Origin: CAYRTD01 sp964426915
Lineage (GTDB): Bacteria > Bacteroidota > Bacteroidia > Bacteroidales > GCA-2748055
Length of the DNA: 54,803 bases
Direction of reading: 5' to 3'
NCBI GenBank assembly: GCA_964426915.1
Contig: CAYRTD010000010.1
Span: forward strand, 1 to 54,803
The position numbers and the translations under genes are program-made. Below the pieces are notes generated by a model. That model searched no databases and was not told the DNA's origin. It worked only from the letters and a program-made list of their open reading frames with translations. This document shows, piece by piece, positions 7,600 to 17,344 of the stretch (position 1 is its first letter; every line of letters starts with the position of its first letter).

Positions 7600-10074
7600 A
7601 TGAAAATACTGGCTGGCTTACTTATCCTTTTGACGCTGTTCTTATTTTCATGTAACAGTCCCGAGAACAGAGTACTCAAAAAAACTGAAGAACCTTTAAA
7701 TATTTCAGGAATATATCCTCACCTCGCTTATTACAACAATGAGGGGGAATGCGGAACCGGAGCAGTTGTTTCCTGGGCCGGCAGATTATGGGTAATTACC
7801 TATGGACCTCATCTTCCATATGGTTCCTCCGATAAACTTTATGAGATCACTCCTGACCTTAAACAAATAATAAGACCTGAAAGCATTGGAGGAACACCTG
7901 CCAACAGGATGATCCACACTGAAAGTGCCCAGTTATTCATAGGCCCCTATGCAATTGACAGTATTGGGAATATCAGGGTTATTCCCTATGATGTTATGCC
8001 TGGACGACTTACCGGAAATGCCCGGCATCTTACAGATCCGGAAAACAAAATTTACTTCGCCACAATGGAGGAAGGCTTTTATGAAGTAGATGTTCACAAT
8101 CTGGAAGTAAAAACACTCTTCCCTGACAGTCATATACTTCCCGAAGATGAGTACAGTTCATTATTGCCGGGAGCTCACGGGAAAGGACTATACAGTGGGC
8201 AGGGTGTTCTGGTTTATTCCAACAATGGGGAGCTGGGTCCTGAAGCACTTACAAACTTTAACATCCAATCAGGTATCCTGGCTGAATGGAACACCGAAAA
8301 CTGGAAAAACATCCGTCGTGATCAATTTGTTGAGGTTACAGGTCCAGGAGGCATTTATGGAAATCTCAATTCAAAAACCGATCCTATCTGGACATCCGGC
8401 TGGGACCATAAATCCGCCTTTATTGGAGTGCGGGATGCCGGAAACAATGAATGGAATTTCTATCGGATTCCAAAAGCAAGCCACAGTTATGATGGAGCTC
8501 ATGGCTGGAACACAGAATGGCCAAGAATCAGAAATGTGGGAAGCAAGGGAACACCCTACTACCTTATGACCATGCATGGGATGTTCTGGCATTTTCCTTC
8601 GAACTTCAGCCTTTCAAATACAGCCGGATTACGCCCGCTGTCAGCATACCTGAAAGTAATTGGAGATTTCAGCCTTTGGAATGGTAAACTGGTTTTTGGT
8701 TGTGATGATTCCGCACAAAAAGAATTTCTGAATAAAAGGAAGGTGAAAGGGAAGATTCAAGGGCCTGGCCAATCCAATTCCAATCTATGGTTTACCGGGC
8801 ATTCCACGCTTAAGCGTTTAGGTCCAACAACAGCAGGTGGAGCAATCTGGCTGAAAGATGAAATAAAAGCTTTCACTCCTTCCGAACCTTATCTGTTTGC
8901 CGGCTGGACAGAGCGTACATGCCGGATGTTCAATCATGGAACCCAAGACATTGACTTTTGTTTTGAAATCGATGAGATCGGTGATGGCAACTGGTCGGAA
9001 TATAAAAAGATAGCCGTCAAGGCAGGAGAAAATCAAGAATTAAGCTTTGAGAAATCCATAGAAGGTGAATGGATACGAGTGAAGACTACCCGGAATACCA
9101 AAGCAACCTTAGTTTTCTCTTATGCTGATGAAGAGATTAGGGATTCAATCCCTCATGATATTTTTAAAGGACTTAGTATCGTCAGCGAGGAAAGATCAAC
9201 AGGTGGACTTCTTTACGGGCTGGGTAATGATCGCAGAGCACTGGGAATTTCTGTGTTTCAGTTTAATGATACGGGAAAGATCAACATGGGATATTATGAG
9301 CTAAACTCAGATATGGAACTTATTCCTAAGAATGACAGGGATACCAGGGAATTCATAAATGAAACATTTGCTATACCTAAAGATGTGATTAGTATTGAAG
9401 AATCATCTGTGCTCATTGTGGACGATAAAGAAAGAAGGTGGAGATTACCTCTTGGTGAAAAGGATTATACTCTACTTACTGATCAGGGATTTCTCAGGCT
9501 TGCCCGTGAAGTGGCCACTGAAAGGGATCTTTTCAATTGTCACGGAACCTTTTATGAATTACCTGCTGAAAATGCAGATGGTTTTGCTAAGATTAGACCG
9601 GTAAGTTCACATAATTTAAGGATTCACGATTATGCAAGTTACCGGGGGATGCTGATAATGACCGGAATAAATCCGGAAGAAGCTAAAAATAATCCACATG
9701 TTTTTATTTCAGAGGATGGCAAAGCTGCCATCTGGGCAGGAGTAATAGATGACCTCTGGAAATTGGGAAAACCAACTGGGAATGGTGGCCCCTGGAAGGG
9801 AAGCAAGGTTAAAGCCGGGGTACCATCAGATCCTTATCTGATCGGATTTTATGATGATCGGATACTCAGACTTTCCCATCAAAGCATCGAAGCCATAACC
9901 TTTACAATTGAAGTGGAGCCTATGGGTCACGGTCCATGGATGAAATACAAAACTATTAGTGTTGATCCGGGAGAAGAATTCAAATATAAATTCCCTGGCA
10001 ATTTTGAAGCCCGATGGATAAGATTTACCTCAGATAAGGATGCAAAAGTAACTGCCTGGTTGGAGTACCGGTAG
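7600..10074 (+). CDS. Large lipoprotein of unknown function, two-module
   Basis: The product is an 824-aa exported lipoprotein with signal ending in LFSC (Cys18). I do not recognise a named family. The sequence is beta-rich with propeller-like strands (LYEITPDL, IYFATMEEGFYEVDV, GMFWHFPS). A module of roughly 100 residues occurs twice, at ~405-508 and at the C-terminus (~715-824). Both copies carry a Gly-rich lead, then a PS-(D/E)-PYL motif, a G-x-G/W-x-(E/K)-YK motif and a W-(I/M)R strand. The repeat suggests duplication of a propeller-plus-sandwich unit. It follows the FAD oxidoreductase by two bases and must be co-transcribed with it. A binding or catalytic role on the same carbohydrate is an inference only. 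Confidence 0.75.
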   Translation: MKILAGLLILLTLFLFSCNSPENRVLKKTEEPLNISGIYPHLAYYNNEGECGTGAVVSWAGRLWVITYGPHLPYGSSDKLYEITPDLKQIIRPESIGGTPANRMIHTESAQLFIGPYAIDSIGNIRVIPYDVMPGRLTGNARHLTDPENKIYFATMEEGFYEVDVHNLEVKTLFPDSHILPEDEYSSLLPGAHGKGLYSGQGVLVYSNNGELGPEALTNFNIQSGILAEWNTENWKNIRRDQFVEVTGPGGIYGNLNSKTDPIWTSGWDHKSAFIGVRDAGNNEWNFYRIPKASHSYDGAHGWNTEWPRIRNVGSKGTPYYLMTMHGMFWHFPSNFSLSNTAGLRPLSAYLKVIGDFSLWNGKLVFGCDDSAQKEFLNKRKVKGKIQGPGQSNSNLWFTGHSTLKRLGPTTAGGAIWLKDEIKAFTPSEPYLFAGWTERTCRMFNHGTQDIDFCFEIDEIGDGNWSEYKKIAVKAGENQELSFEKSIEGEWIRVKTTRNTKATLVFSYADEEIRDSIPHDIFKGLSIVSEERSTGGLLYGLGNDRRALGISVFQFNDTGKINMGYYELNSDMELIPKNDRDTREFINETFAIPKDVISIEESSVLIVDDKERRWRLPLGEKDYTLLTDQGFLRLAREVATERDLFNCHGTFYELPAENADGFAKIRPVSSHNLRIHDYASYRGMLIMTGINPEEAKNNPHVFISEDGKAAIWAGVIDDLWKLGKPTGNGGPWKGSKVKAGVPSDPYLIGFYDDRILRLSHQSIEAITFTIEVEPMGHGPWMKYKTISVDPGEEFKYKFPGNFEARWIRFTSDKDAKVTAWLEYR

Positions 10075-10317
10075 ATTCTGCCAGAATATTTTTTCCTTTT
10101 AACTTATGGTTTCATTTGCGAAAAATTCTGAAAACCACATCAATATGTTTAGATCCTGTCAGCTTCTTTAAAATATTTAATTCCTGTTTTGAAAAATTTA
10201 TAGGCATTATTAAAAGAAAGAGATAAGATTTTCGTTCTTTACACAACATACCAAAAATCTCCCGGAAAATACTATAGCATTACCTGTAACAAAAAAAATA
10301 CAACCAAATACCCAACC

Positions 10318-11661
10318 ATGAAAAGAAGAAATTTTATAAAAAACACTTCTGCTGCCGCCGCAGGATTAACTATTGGTGGAATGGGAATGACCGCAAAAAG
10401 TTATTCCAATATTATGGGTGCAAATGATAAAGTCCGTATTGGAATTGTCGGATTTTCAAATCGTGCAAGAGGATCACTAATTCCCTCTTTTCTAAGTCAG
10501 GCTGAAGAAACAAACATGGAGATCATAGCAGTTTCCGACATCTGGAATCGCAGAAGGAAAGAGGCAGAAGAATATTTTGATGAAAGGGGTATAAAGATTA
10601 ATACCTATAGGAATAATGAAGAAATGTATGACTCAAAAACAACCGATGCCGTTATCGTAAGCACAGCCGATTTTCAGCATGCATTGCATCTTGCCCAGGC
10701 TGTTAAGGCAGGACAGGATGTATACGTTGAAAAACCTTTTGCGGAAACCATGGAAGACGCAAGAGTTGCTCTTAAAGCCGCCAAGGAGACAGGAAAGGTA
10801 ATCCAGGTGGGATCTCAGAGAAGGAGCGGATCCAATTATCATGCAGCCAACGATTACATCAGATCAGGAAAATTCGGAAAGATCACCATGGCTGAGATGA
10901 CTTGGAATGTTAACCAGCCTGGTCGTTGGCGGTTACCCGAGCTCACAGCTTCGATTAAAGAAAAAGATACAGATTGGAGACGTTATCTGATGAATCGTCC
11001 ATACGAGCCCTGGGATCCCAGAAAATACCTTGAGTACAGATTGTTCTGGCCTTATTCATCGGGAATACCCGGACAATGGATGTGTCACCAGATCGATACC
11101 GTTCACTGGTTTACCGGAATTCCTCACCCCAGAACAGTTTCGGCCAACGGAGGCATATATATGTGGAAAGATGGAAGAAAGAATTTTGATACCATGACAG
11201 CGGTATTTGAATACGGACCGCTTAACAAGCCTGGTGAAGGGTTTCAGGTCGTTTACTCTTCACGTCAACATAACTCGGCGGGCGGAACAAAAGAGATCTA
11301 CTATTCCAACGGAGGATCTTTGAATCTTGCCAACAATATGGTTACACCTGATGGCGGTCTCACCGAAAAACACGCCAGCGCAATGAATATGGAACCATTT
11401 TTACTGGAAGAATATAAATTACCCGAAATAAAGATCACTAATACAGCAGATTCAGGTTCCGATAATATGACCACTATGCATATGCGTAACTGGATGGACT
11501 GCATCCGGAGCCGCGAACAGACAAATGCTCCTGTAGAAGCAGGATATAATCATTCCATTGCAGGTATCATGACAACTGCTGCACTTCACACCGGCCAACG
11601 GGTAAGCTTTGATGAAGCGAATCAGGAAGTTATGGCAGGGGAAAAAGTTTTCCGATATTAA
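10318..11661 (+). CDS. Tat-exported Gfo/Idh/MocA-family oxidoreductase
   Basis: The 447-aa product starts with a twin-arginine type signal (KRRNFIKNT followed by an Ala/Gly-rich stretch), implying folded export with its nucleotide cofactor bound. A Rossmann NAD(P) domain follows (VRIGIVGFSNRARGS). The family EKP motif is at 138-140 (VEKPFAE), and the second domain has H257-x2-D260-x2-H263 (CHQIDTVHW) where family members place catalytic residues. Members oxidise or reduce sugars and inositols, and Tat-exported members occur in glycan loci of Bacteroidota and Planctomycetes. A 243-base gap without recognised signals separates it from the upstream lipoprotein. Its presence beside an exported FAD oxidoreductase suggests extracytoplasmic redox chemistry on a sugar. 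Confidence 0.9.
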   Translation: MKRRNFIKNTSAAAAGLTIGGMGMTAKSYSNIMGANDKVRIGIVGFSNRARGSLIPSFLSQAEETNMEIIAVSDIWNRRRKEAEEYFDERGIKINTYRNNEEMYDSKTTDAVIVSTADFQHALHLAQAVKAGQDVYVEKPFAETMEDARVALKAAKETGKVIQVGSQRRSGSNYHAANDYIRSGKFGKITMAEMTWNVNQPGRWRLPELTASIKEKDTDWRRYLMNRPYEPWDPRKYLEYRLFWPYSSGIPGQWMCHQIDTVHWFTGIPHPRTVSANGGIYMWKDGRKNFDTMTAVFEYGPLNKPGEGFQVVYSSRQHNSAGGTKEIYYSNGGSLNLANNMVTPDGGLTEKHASAMNMEPFLLEEYKLPEIKITNTADSGSDNMTTMHMRNWMDCIRSREQTNAPVEAGYNHSIAGIMTTAALHTGQRVSFDEANQEVMAGEKVFRY

Positions 11662-11770
11662 GGATATTAAGCTAATGTTCAGGATCAACGTGCTAATAGG
11701 AGTTAGTCGATAATGTTTGAGCATTATCTTGTAAGTCATACCGATTAATCGGTATTGGTGAGAGTGTAAG
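11662..11770. other. Intergenic, small palindrome
   Basis: No gene. It contains the palindrome ACCGATTAATCGGT at about 11739-11752 just before a degraded copy of the dispersed repeat. Confidence 0.4.
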
Positions 11771-11992
11771 TAGTGTCTGTTCCGATAGCTATCGGGATAA
11801 ATGTTCGAGATAAAGGCGCGCAAAAACTTTAAACCGCAGTCGGGAAGAAACGAATCAAAGGTTGATTTTTTAAATTGTTGATTTTATGGATAATAATGGC
11901 TTTGATTTTGGGATACACCCTAAGGGTGTAAGAAAAATCAATGAGATCCTTCGACTAAATGATTTTGAAAAATAAATTCATAGTCTCACTAA
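11771..11992 (-). repeat. Dispersed repeat, degraded copy (a)
   Basis: The left part starts TAGTGTCTG and carries the palindromic core TTCCGATAGCTATCGG. The right part is the reversed conserved block, ending in CATAGTCTCAC. About 120 bases between the two are unrelated to other copies. It lies in the 400-base gap between the Gfo/Idh gene and the DUF6807 gene. The terminal inverted repeat is only partly preserved. Confidence 0.65.
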
Positions 11993-12061
11993 TTTAATAC
12001 TGAATGAACAAACCGAGTGACATCATTATTAAAAAATTACTTTTTAATATTCACACAAAAA

Positions 12062-13102
12062 ATGAAAACGAACCATCCATTATTAATAGTCTTATCAACC
12101 CTGTTATTTTTTTCCTGTAATGCTCAGAAAAACTCCATGGTAACAGTAAATCAGATTCCCGGTGAAAACAAAGTTGAAGTGAAAATTGATGGCGAGTCTT
12201 TTTCCTCCTACATCTGGCCGGCAAATATGGAGAAACCGGTACTCTACCCCCTCCGTACTGCAGAAGGAATTATCATAACACGAGGATTTCCCATTGACCC
12301 AAGAGCGGGAGAAAGAGTAGACCACCCTCATCATGTGGGCCATTGGCTGAATTACGGGAATGTAAACGGACTTGATTTCTGGAACAATTCGTATGCTGTA
12401 CCCAAGAATAAAAAGAAACATTATGGTTCCATCCATCATGAAAAAATTAATAAGCTTAAAAGCGGAAAAGGAAAGGGAGTTTTGGAAGTTGAAGCAACCT
12501 GGCGAAATTCTCAGGGAGATATTCTTCTTTATGAGCAAACCAAATTTGTTTTTTCAGGGAACAAGGAAAACAGGACTATTGACAGATTTACAACACTTAA
12601 AGCAGCTAATGAACCTGTTGGGTTCAAAGATAATAAGGAAGGGCTTTTTGCAATTCGTATGGACAGAGCTTTTGAATTCCCATCCGATAAGCCTGAAGTA
12701 TTTACTGATGATGAAGGAAACCCCACAGAAGTTAAGCTAAACAATGAAGGAGTAAATGGCAGGTATTTAAGTAGTGAGGGAATTACAGGTGCTGAAGTAT
12801 GGGGCACTCGAGCAAAATGGATGAGCCTCTCAGCAGAAAAAGAAGGTGAAAAGATCTCAGTAGTAATCTTCGACCATCCGGATAATCCCGGCTATCCAAC
12901 TTATTGGCATGCCAGACCTTATGGCTTGTTTTCAGCTAATCCATTTGGCCAGGCAATCTTCACAAATGGTGAAAAAGAAATGAACTTCAGTCTTGATCCT
13001 GGTGAGCACGTCGTTTTTAAATACAGGATCTATATTAAATCCGGAGGATTTGCGGGAAAGGAGAAGTTAAATGAAATCTTTGAAGTTTACTCTCAAAAAT
13101 AA
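12062..13102 (+). CDS. DUF6807 / PmoA-family lipoprotein
   Basis: The product is a 346-aa exported lipoprotein with lipobox FFSC (Cys19). It shows the family signature VDHPHHVGHW followed by GNVNGLDFWNN, as in the PmoA-like (DUF6807) family of beta-sandwich proteins common in glycan-degrading Bacteroidota and Planctomycetes. The conserved His residues may bind metal or substrate. Despite its name this family is not methane monooxygenase, and biochemical function is unsettled. ATG 12062 was chosen because the longer start at 12017 puts 15 non-signal residues ahead of the signal peptide. It is part of the run of exported genes from 5.8 to 17.3 kb. Confidence 0.85.
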   Translation: MKTNHPLLIVLSTLLFFSCNAQKNSMVTVNQIPGENKVEVKIDGESFSSYIWPANMEKPVLYPLRTAEGIIITRGFPIDPRAGERVDHPHHVGHWLNYGNVNGLDFWNNSYAVPKNKKKHYGSIHHEKINKLKSGKGKGVLEVEATWRNSQGDILLYEQTKFVFSGNKENRTIDRFTTLKAANEPVGFKDNKEGLFAIRMDRAFEFPSDKPEVFTDDEGNPTEVKLNNEGVNGRYLSSEGITGAEVWGTRAKWMSLSAEKEGEKISVVIFDHPDNPGYPTYWHARPYGLFSANPFGQAIFTNGEKEMNFSLDPGEHVVFKYRIYIKSGGFAGKEKLNEIFEVYSQK

Positions 13103-13303
13103 CCTGAAATACCTGAAAGAGACATGTGAACCAGAAGATGATCTTACCGAAAATGATACTCCGGAGCAAACCGGCCTTGTTGCACCTTTTGTATTACCGA
13201 CTGTTAACTCCATAATATTCCTTGCTCTTTAAAGAGTTATTTTATCCCTGCAATTGAGAAAATTTTCCCCGAAACTCTGTTCCTTTATGTTTAATATTGA
13301 ACT

Positions 13304-13311
13304 TAAATTTG
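13304..13311 (+). promoter_or_regulatory. Possible -7 element before the beta-helix gene
   Basis: TAAATTTG matches TAnnTTTG and lies 46 bases before the ATG. No clear TTG sits at the -33 spacing, so it is weak. Confidence 0.35.
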
Positions 13312-13357
13312 CGAACTCTAATGCTTAACAAAGTGAGCGGTTAATTATTAAAAATTT

Positions 13358-14995
13358 ATGAAAATTCTGATTTTTCTATTTTTATTTCTACTAACGGAAT
13401 TCCAGGCTACCGGTTCCCTTATGGCAAATTATCCTTATCCAACTGATAATCCGGTTGCAAAGTATGATTTAAGCTGGACAGATACTCTTCCCTGGAAAAA
13501 TGTTTTAGTTATGGATCCCCGCTCCGGAAACCCAGATTCATTATTTAATAACTTACAAAATGAAATGATGAATCAAGGTGGTGGGGTAATATATTTCCCC
13601 CCCGGTGAATATTACTTCAAAGATCATTTATTTATTGAATCAAACATCATTCTCCGAGGCGCCATACCTTCCCGTACCGATAAATTCAATCCTGCCGTTC
13701 CCCAAGAAGAGCTCATGCCCATTATTGATGCACGCGACCGGAGATATCAACTTACCACGCGCTTCTTCTTTCCTGAATACAAAGGTATAGATCCTCTAAA
13801 GGCTTTCAGAGGAATACGATCGAAAAACCCCGGTATTTCAAAAAACATTGCCATCCTGGATATTGAGATACACAACGGACATATTTATATAGGAACCAGG
13901 GAATCTCTAAGTGATGACGTTTCCCAAAACAATGTTGCCGGCAATATTCTTGTTTACGGAAATATCCTGAAAAATTCAGCTGTGGCAGGAAGTGAAATAC
14001 CTGTCCCGGGACAGAATGAAGATCAAATCTGGATGGATCGTGAACTGGGAGCAATAACGGTTTTTGCAGGAGAAAATATACTGATTGCCAATAACAGAAT
14101 CCCAAAAAGCGGTGAATCTAATTTCCTGATGAGAAATTATAAACTTTATCCTTCCCGGAAAGAGTGGGATGAAAACGGAGAAATGACAAGCAGGGATATC
14201 TGGTTTGATTTTGATAACCGTACGGGTATAAGAGTTAATTATATGCCAATGATTGAAGGCCTGCGAATATGGAAAGATTATCCGGCATTCGAAAAAGCAT
14301 GGAAAAATGGAGGAATTGAGAAACTGGTAACCCCAGGGTCAATGGCAACAGGAATTGTTATCCGGGATAATTATATTTTTTCTACAGGAAAGGGCGGGAT
14401 CAAATCTACCGGCTGGGGTACAAAGATTTCCTTCAATGTGATCCGCTGTTTTCCGGAACTACCCCTTCCTACCCATACAGGAATATATATGGATGCATTC
14501 GTAAATGATATGCGCGCCATAGAAGTAAGAGGCTGGGAATGGACGATTGAAGGAAATGATTACGAAGTATACAGCAATTACACTCCGGAAGGGATTAAAT
14601 TCAATGACGGAGAAGGAATTATGCATGAATCCTGGGAGAATATAGATATAAGGAACAGTGTTATCCGTAATAATGTGGGGAATCAGTATCTATGTTTTTG
14701 GAGAATTCCGGTAAACGGTCTTCTTATTGAAGGTAACCGGGTCCGCACAAAACTCAAATGGCATGCAATATATGTGAACGGACAAACAAGGTTTTCACCG
14801 GATGATCTTGTGGATCTTCCGGTTCACAATGTTATTATCCGAAATAATATTACGGAAGGTGGAGGTATAAAACTCTTGGGACAAGGAAAGGGTAATATTA
14901 TTGAAAATAATCAGCATGCCCTCCGAAATGAATCCAGGATAATTGACGAAACCGGTGCAAAAGTAAAAAACAACCGGGGATATATTATTGAGTAA
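13358..14995 (+). CDS. Secreted right-handed beta-helix protein, pectate-lyase-like fold
   Basis: The 545-aa product has an N-terminal signal peptide (~1-20, hydrophobic Phe/Leu core). The start of the fold is visible as GGGVIYFPPGEYYF, the typical first turns of pectate lyase-like superfamily proteins. It is followed by repeating short strands with Asn/Gly turns (IVIRDNYIF, IEGNDYEVYSN, IRNNVGNQY, LLIEGNRVRT, VIIRNNITEGGGI). Such parallel beta-helices act as polysaccharide lyases, hydrolases or epimerases. The exact catalytic class is not clear and no diagnostic catalytic triad was recognised. It is likely to be exported with its neighbours and act on a polysaccharide. A 255-base gap separates it from the preceding gene. 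Confidence 0.8.
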   Translation: MKILIFLFLFLLTEFQATGSLMANYPYPTDNPVAKYDLSWTDTLPWKNVLVMDPRSGNPDSLFNNLQNEMMNQGGGVIYFPPGEYYFKDHLFIESNIILRGAIPSRTDKFNPAVPQEELMPIIDARDRRYQLTTRFFFPEYKGIDPLKAFRGIRSKNPGISKNIAILDIEIHNGHIYIGTRESLSDDVSQNNVAGNILVYGNILKNSAVAGSEIPVPGQNEDQIWMDRELGAITVFAGENILIANNRIPKSGESNFLMRNYKLYPSRKEWDENGEMTSRDIWFDFDNRTGIRVNYMPMIEGLRIWKDYPAFEKAWKNGGIEKLVTPGSMATGIVIRDNYIFSTGKGGIKSTGWGTKISFNVIRCFPELPLPTHTGIYMDAFVNDMRAIEVRGWEWTIEGNDYEVYSNYTPEGIKFNDGEGIMHESWENIDIRNSVIRNNVGNQYLCFWRIPVNGLLIEGNRVRTKLKWHAIYVNGQTRFSPDDLVDLPVHNVIIRNNITEGGGIKLLGQGKGNIIENNQHALRNESRIIDETGAKVKNNRGYIIE

Positions 14996-15103
14996 AGAAA
15001 CTTTGTTGAACAGAACAAAAAATTGATCGAAACTGCCGAAAACAGTATTGGCCTGTAAATCCTTAATTATTAAATTTTTAAGCGTAAAATAAGGAGCCTT
15101 ATT

Positions 15104-17344
15104 ATGAATAATTCTAAAGTAATAGTTACATTAGTTATCCTCTTTCTCTTTCCCCGGATAAACTTTTCCCAGAACGCTTGGAATCCAGCAACTTACCCGG
15201 ATGAAAAAGGTTACATTCTCAGAATAGCCCCCATGGTTGAGAGACTTGCCGGTACCGGTTTTGGACGCAGGTCCCTGGCACCATCCAATTGTCCGGATAC
15301 TGGTTTACCGGTGTACACCTGGGCACTGGAAGGAGAAACGATCATTTCGCCATATACCGGCAGGGCATATAAACAAGGTCCGGTCGGGTATTTCGGCCCA
15401 AAGGCCAGGAATGAAAAAGGTGAAATTATTGCATTTGGGGGGGATCCTCTGAAAAAAGACCTCCCTCCCACCATTGCTGCCATGCTGATGAATCCGGAAA
15501 ATGAGCGCGCCCGGGCCTATGTTTCGATACCCGGTAATATGCGTCAACAATATCATTTTGCATGTAAAAACTGGGCAAGGTTTTATCCCCTGCTGGCCGA
15601 TAAAATGGGAGATGCATGGAAAACAGAGTTTTATCGCTGGGTGGGGACATACACAGAATCCAGACGCCCATCCGACGGATACCGTGAATCGCTCCCACTT
15701 TCCACTCCTCACAACCTGGTGGGGCAGCCCGGATACCTTCTGGGAGGGAATCCGAAAGATGGTGGAACAGAGAATCATAAAACCATGTGGCGGACAAGTG
15801 CTTTGTTATATAGTCAGCTGTTTCCGGATAGCGGTAAAATTTCCGGATATCCTGTACAGGAAGCAGAAAACCTGGTAAAAGATATGATCACACATTATCT
15901 TGATCTGACCCTTCGGGTAGGAAATGGAGAATACGATAGTCAGGTATATTATCCACACTCCATTGAAGCATTTATGAATCTTTACGACTTTTCGACTAAT
16001 CCGGAGATAAAAGAAATTGCCGGTTTTGCACTGGATTATTATTTTGCCACCTATGGCCTTAAGGTAATCGATGGATTTATAGCCGGAGCACAAAAACGAG
16101 GTTATCTGCCAACCGGTGATCCTTCGGAGATGGAAATAATGCAATGGGCTTTTTTCAATAATAGTAGTGCCGACATGACAGAAGCAATCACCACCATTCA
16201 GCAATCTACCACTACCTACCGGCCCAATAAGATCATCTGGGATATTGTAAAGAAAAATGTTTCCCTTCCTTTTGAAGCAAAAATGAGCCGCCCTTTTTAC
16301 CATATGGATCATCCGCATGCTTTTGCCGAGACATTCTATTGCTCGGAAAACTACGCTTTGGGAAATATCCAGATGACCATTGTTGATAACCCCAATCAGC
16401 AAATGGTCTGGTCGCTGGTAGCAAAGGGAACTGATGGTCCACTCTGTTTCAGCGGTGGACATCCTATGAGGAAAAGAACATCCGGACATAGTCCCTATAC
16501 TCAAACCCTTCATTCAAAGGGTTCATTAATTTTACTTACCGCTCCTACCCGTAAAGTCAAAGATCCCGGTCCCGACATCGCACCCGATTATTCAAAATCT
16601 GAACGGCCGAACCTCTGGCATCTCCCGGAAACAGAACAGGGTGATAACTATCAGATCAGAAACCGTCAGAAATATGCCCTTGAAGAATTGAAGCCCCTTA
16701 AAGCACTTGCGGCAGAAACTCCTGAAGCTTATGAAAATTTCTGGAATGAAAACGTGGGCTCTGCATCTTCATGGTTATACTATCCCGCAGATCTCATACC
16801 CATCCAGGCAGGTGAAAACTGGTATTTTGAAGCTAATAACAGTTTTGTAGCAGTTATTCCTCTTACAAGATCTTCCTTTGAATTAGGACCAGATCCCGGA
16901 ATCGCTGAAAAAATTGAAGGTAGTGCAGGTAAGTTCTTTCGTGACTATCATTTATTGGTCTTTCCCGGAAAAATTTCCGGGTACATAATCGAGACCGGAG
17001 AGAAATCTGAATTTAACACACTGAATGAATTTCAACTTTCAATAGAAAAAAAGGTAAAAACCGATCTGTCAAAATTAAAGAAAGACCTTCTCGTAAAACA
17101 TACCAGCTTGTCCGGAGATGAAATGGAAATGAAATATTTTCCCGAAGGATTGCGATGTGGAGCCCGGATTAATGGAGAAACCATCGACTGGGATAATTTT
17201 ACCGACGGAGCAGTCTATGAAAGCCCCTACATCAAAGTAAAAGATGGGAAAATGGAAATAACAAATGGAAAGTCCGGCTATAGCGTCGAATTTATCGACG
17301 GGGTTTTGGTCTATAATGCTTTACAGGAAAACACTGATGACTGA
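15104..17344 (+). CDS. Large secreted protein, probably polysaccharide-lyase-like
   Basis: The 746-aa product has a signal peptide (hydrophobic core at ~6-18, likely cleaved near NFS-QNA at ~23). An unusually good Shine-Dalgarno sequence, AAGGAG at 15091-15096, sits seven bases before the ATG. The middle part has helical stretches with aromatic and Asp/His residues (GNGEYDSQVYYPHSIEAFM, then FALDYYFATYGL). It is followed by a beta-rich second half with HMDHPHAFAETF and SGGHPMRKRTSGHSPYTQ. A helical barrel followed by beta-sandwich is the layout of many alginate/heparin-type lyases, so I call it lyase-like. I do not recognise the exact family. It is the last gene of the exported set. Confidence 0.65.
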   Translation: MNNSKVIVTLVILFLFPRINFSQNAWNPATYPDEKGYILRIAPMVERLAGTGFGRRSLAPSNCPDTGLPVYTWALEGETIISPYTGRAYKQGPVGYFGPKARNEKGEIIAFGGDPLKKDLPPTIAAMLMNPENERARAYVSIPGNMRQQYHFACKNWARFYPLLADKMGDAWKTEFYRWVGTYTESRRPSDGYRESLPLSTPHNLVGQPGYLLGGNPKDGGTENHKTMWRTSALLYSQLFPDSGKISGYPVQEAENLVKDMITHYLDLTLRVGNGEYDSQVYYPHSIEAFMNLYDFSTNPEIKEIAGFALDYYFATYGLKVIDGFIAGAQKRGYLPTGDPSEMEIMQWAFFNNSSADMTEAITTIQQSTTTYRPNKIIWDIVKKNVSLPFEAKMSRPFYHMDHPHAFAETFYCSENYALGNIQMTIVDNPNQQMVWSLVAKGTDGPLCFSGGHPMRKRTSGHSPYTQTLHSKGSLILLTAPTRKVKDPGPDIAPDYSKSERPNLWHLPETEQGDNYQIRNRQKYALEELKPLKALAAETPEAYENFWNENVGSASSWLYYPADLIPIQAGENWYFEANNSFVAVIPLTRSSFELGPDPGIAEKIEGSAGKFFRDYHLLVFPGKISGYIIETGEKSEFNTLNEFQLSIEKKVKTDLSKLKKDLLVKHTSLSGDEMEMKYFPEGLRCGARINGETIDWDNFTDGAVYESPYIKVKDGKMEITNGKSGYSVEFIDGVLVYNALQENTDD

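Noticed and set aside
13071..13232. 53-aa + strand frame with a good AAGGAG-like sequence before its ATG
   Set aside because: It overlaps the end of the DUF6807 gene, ends in the gap, and shows no family features; possible but too weakly supported.
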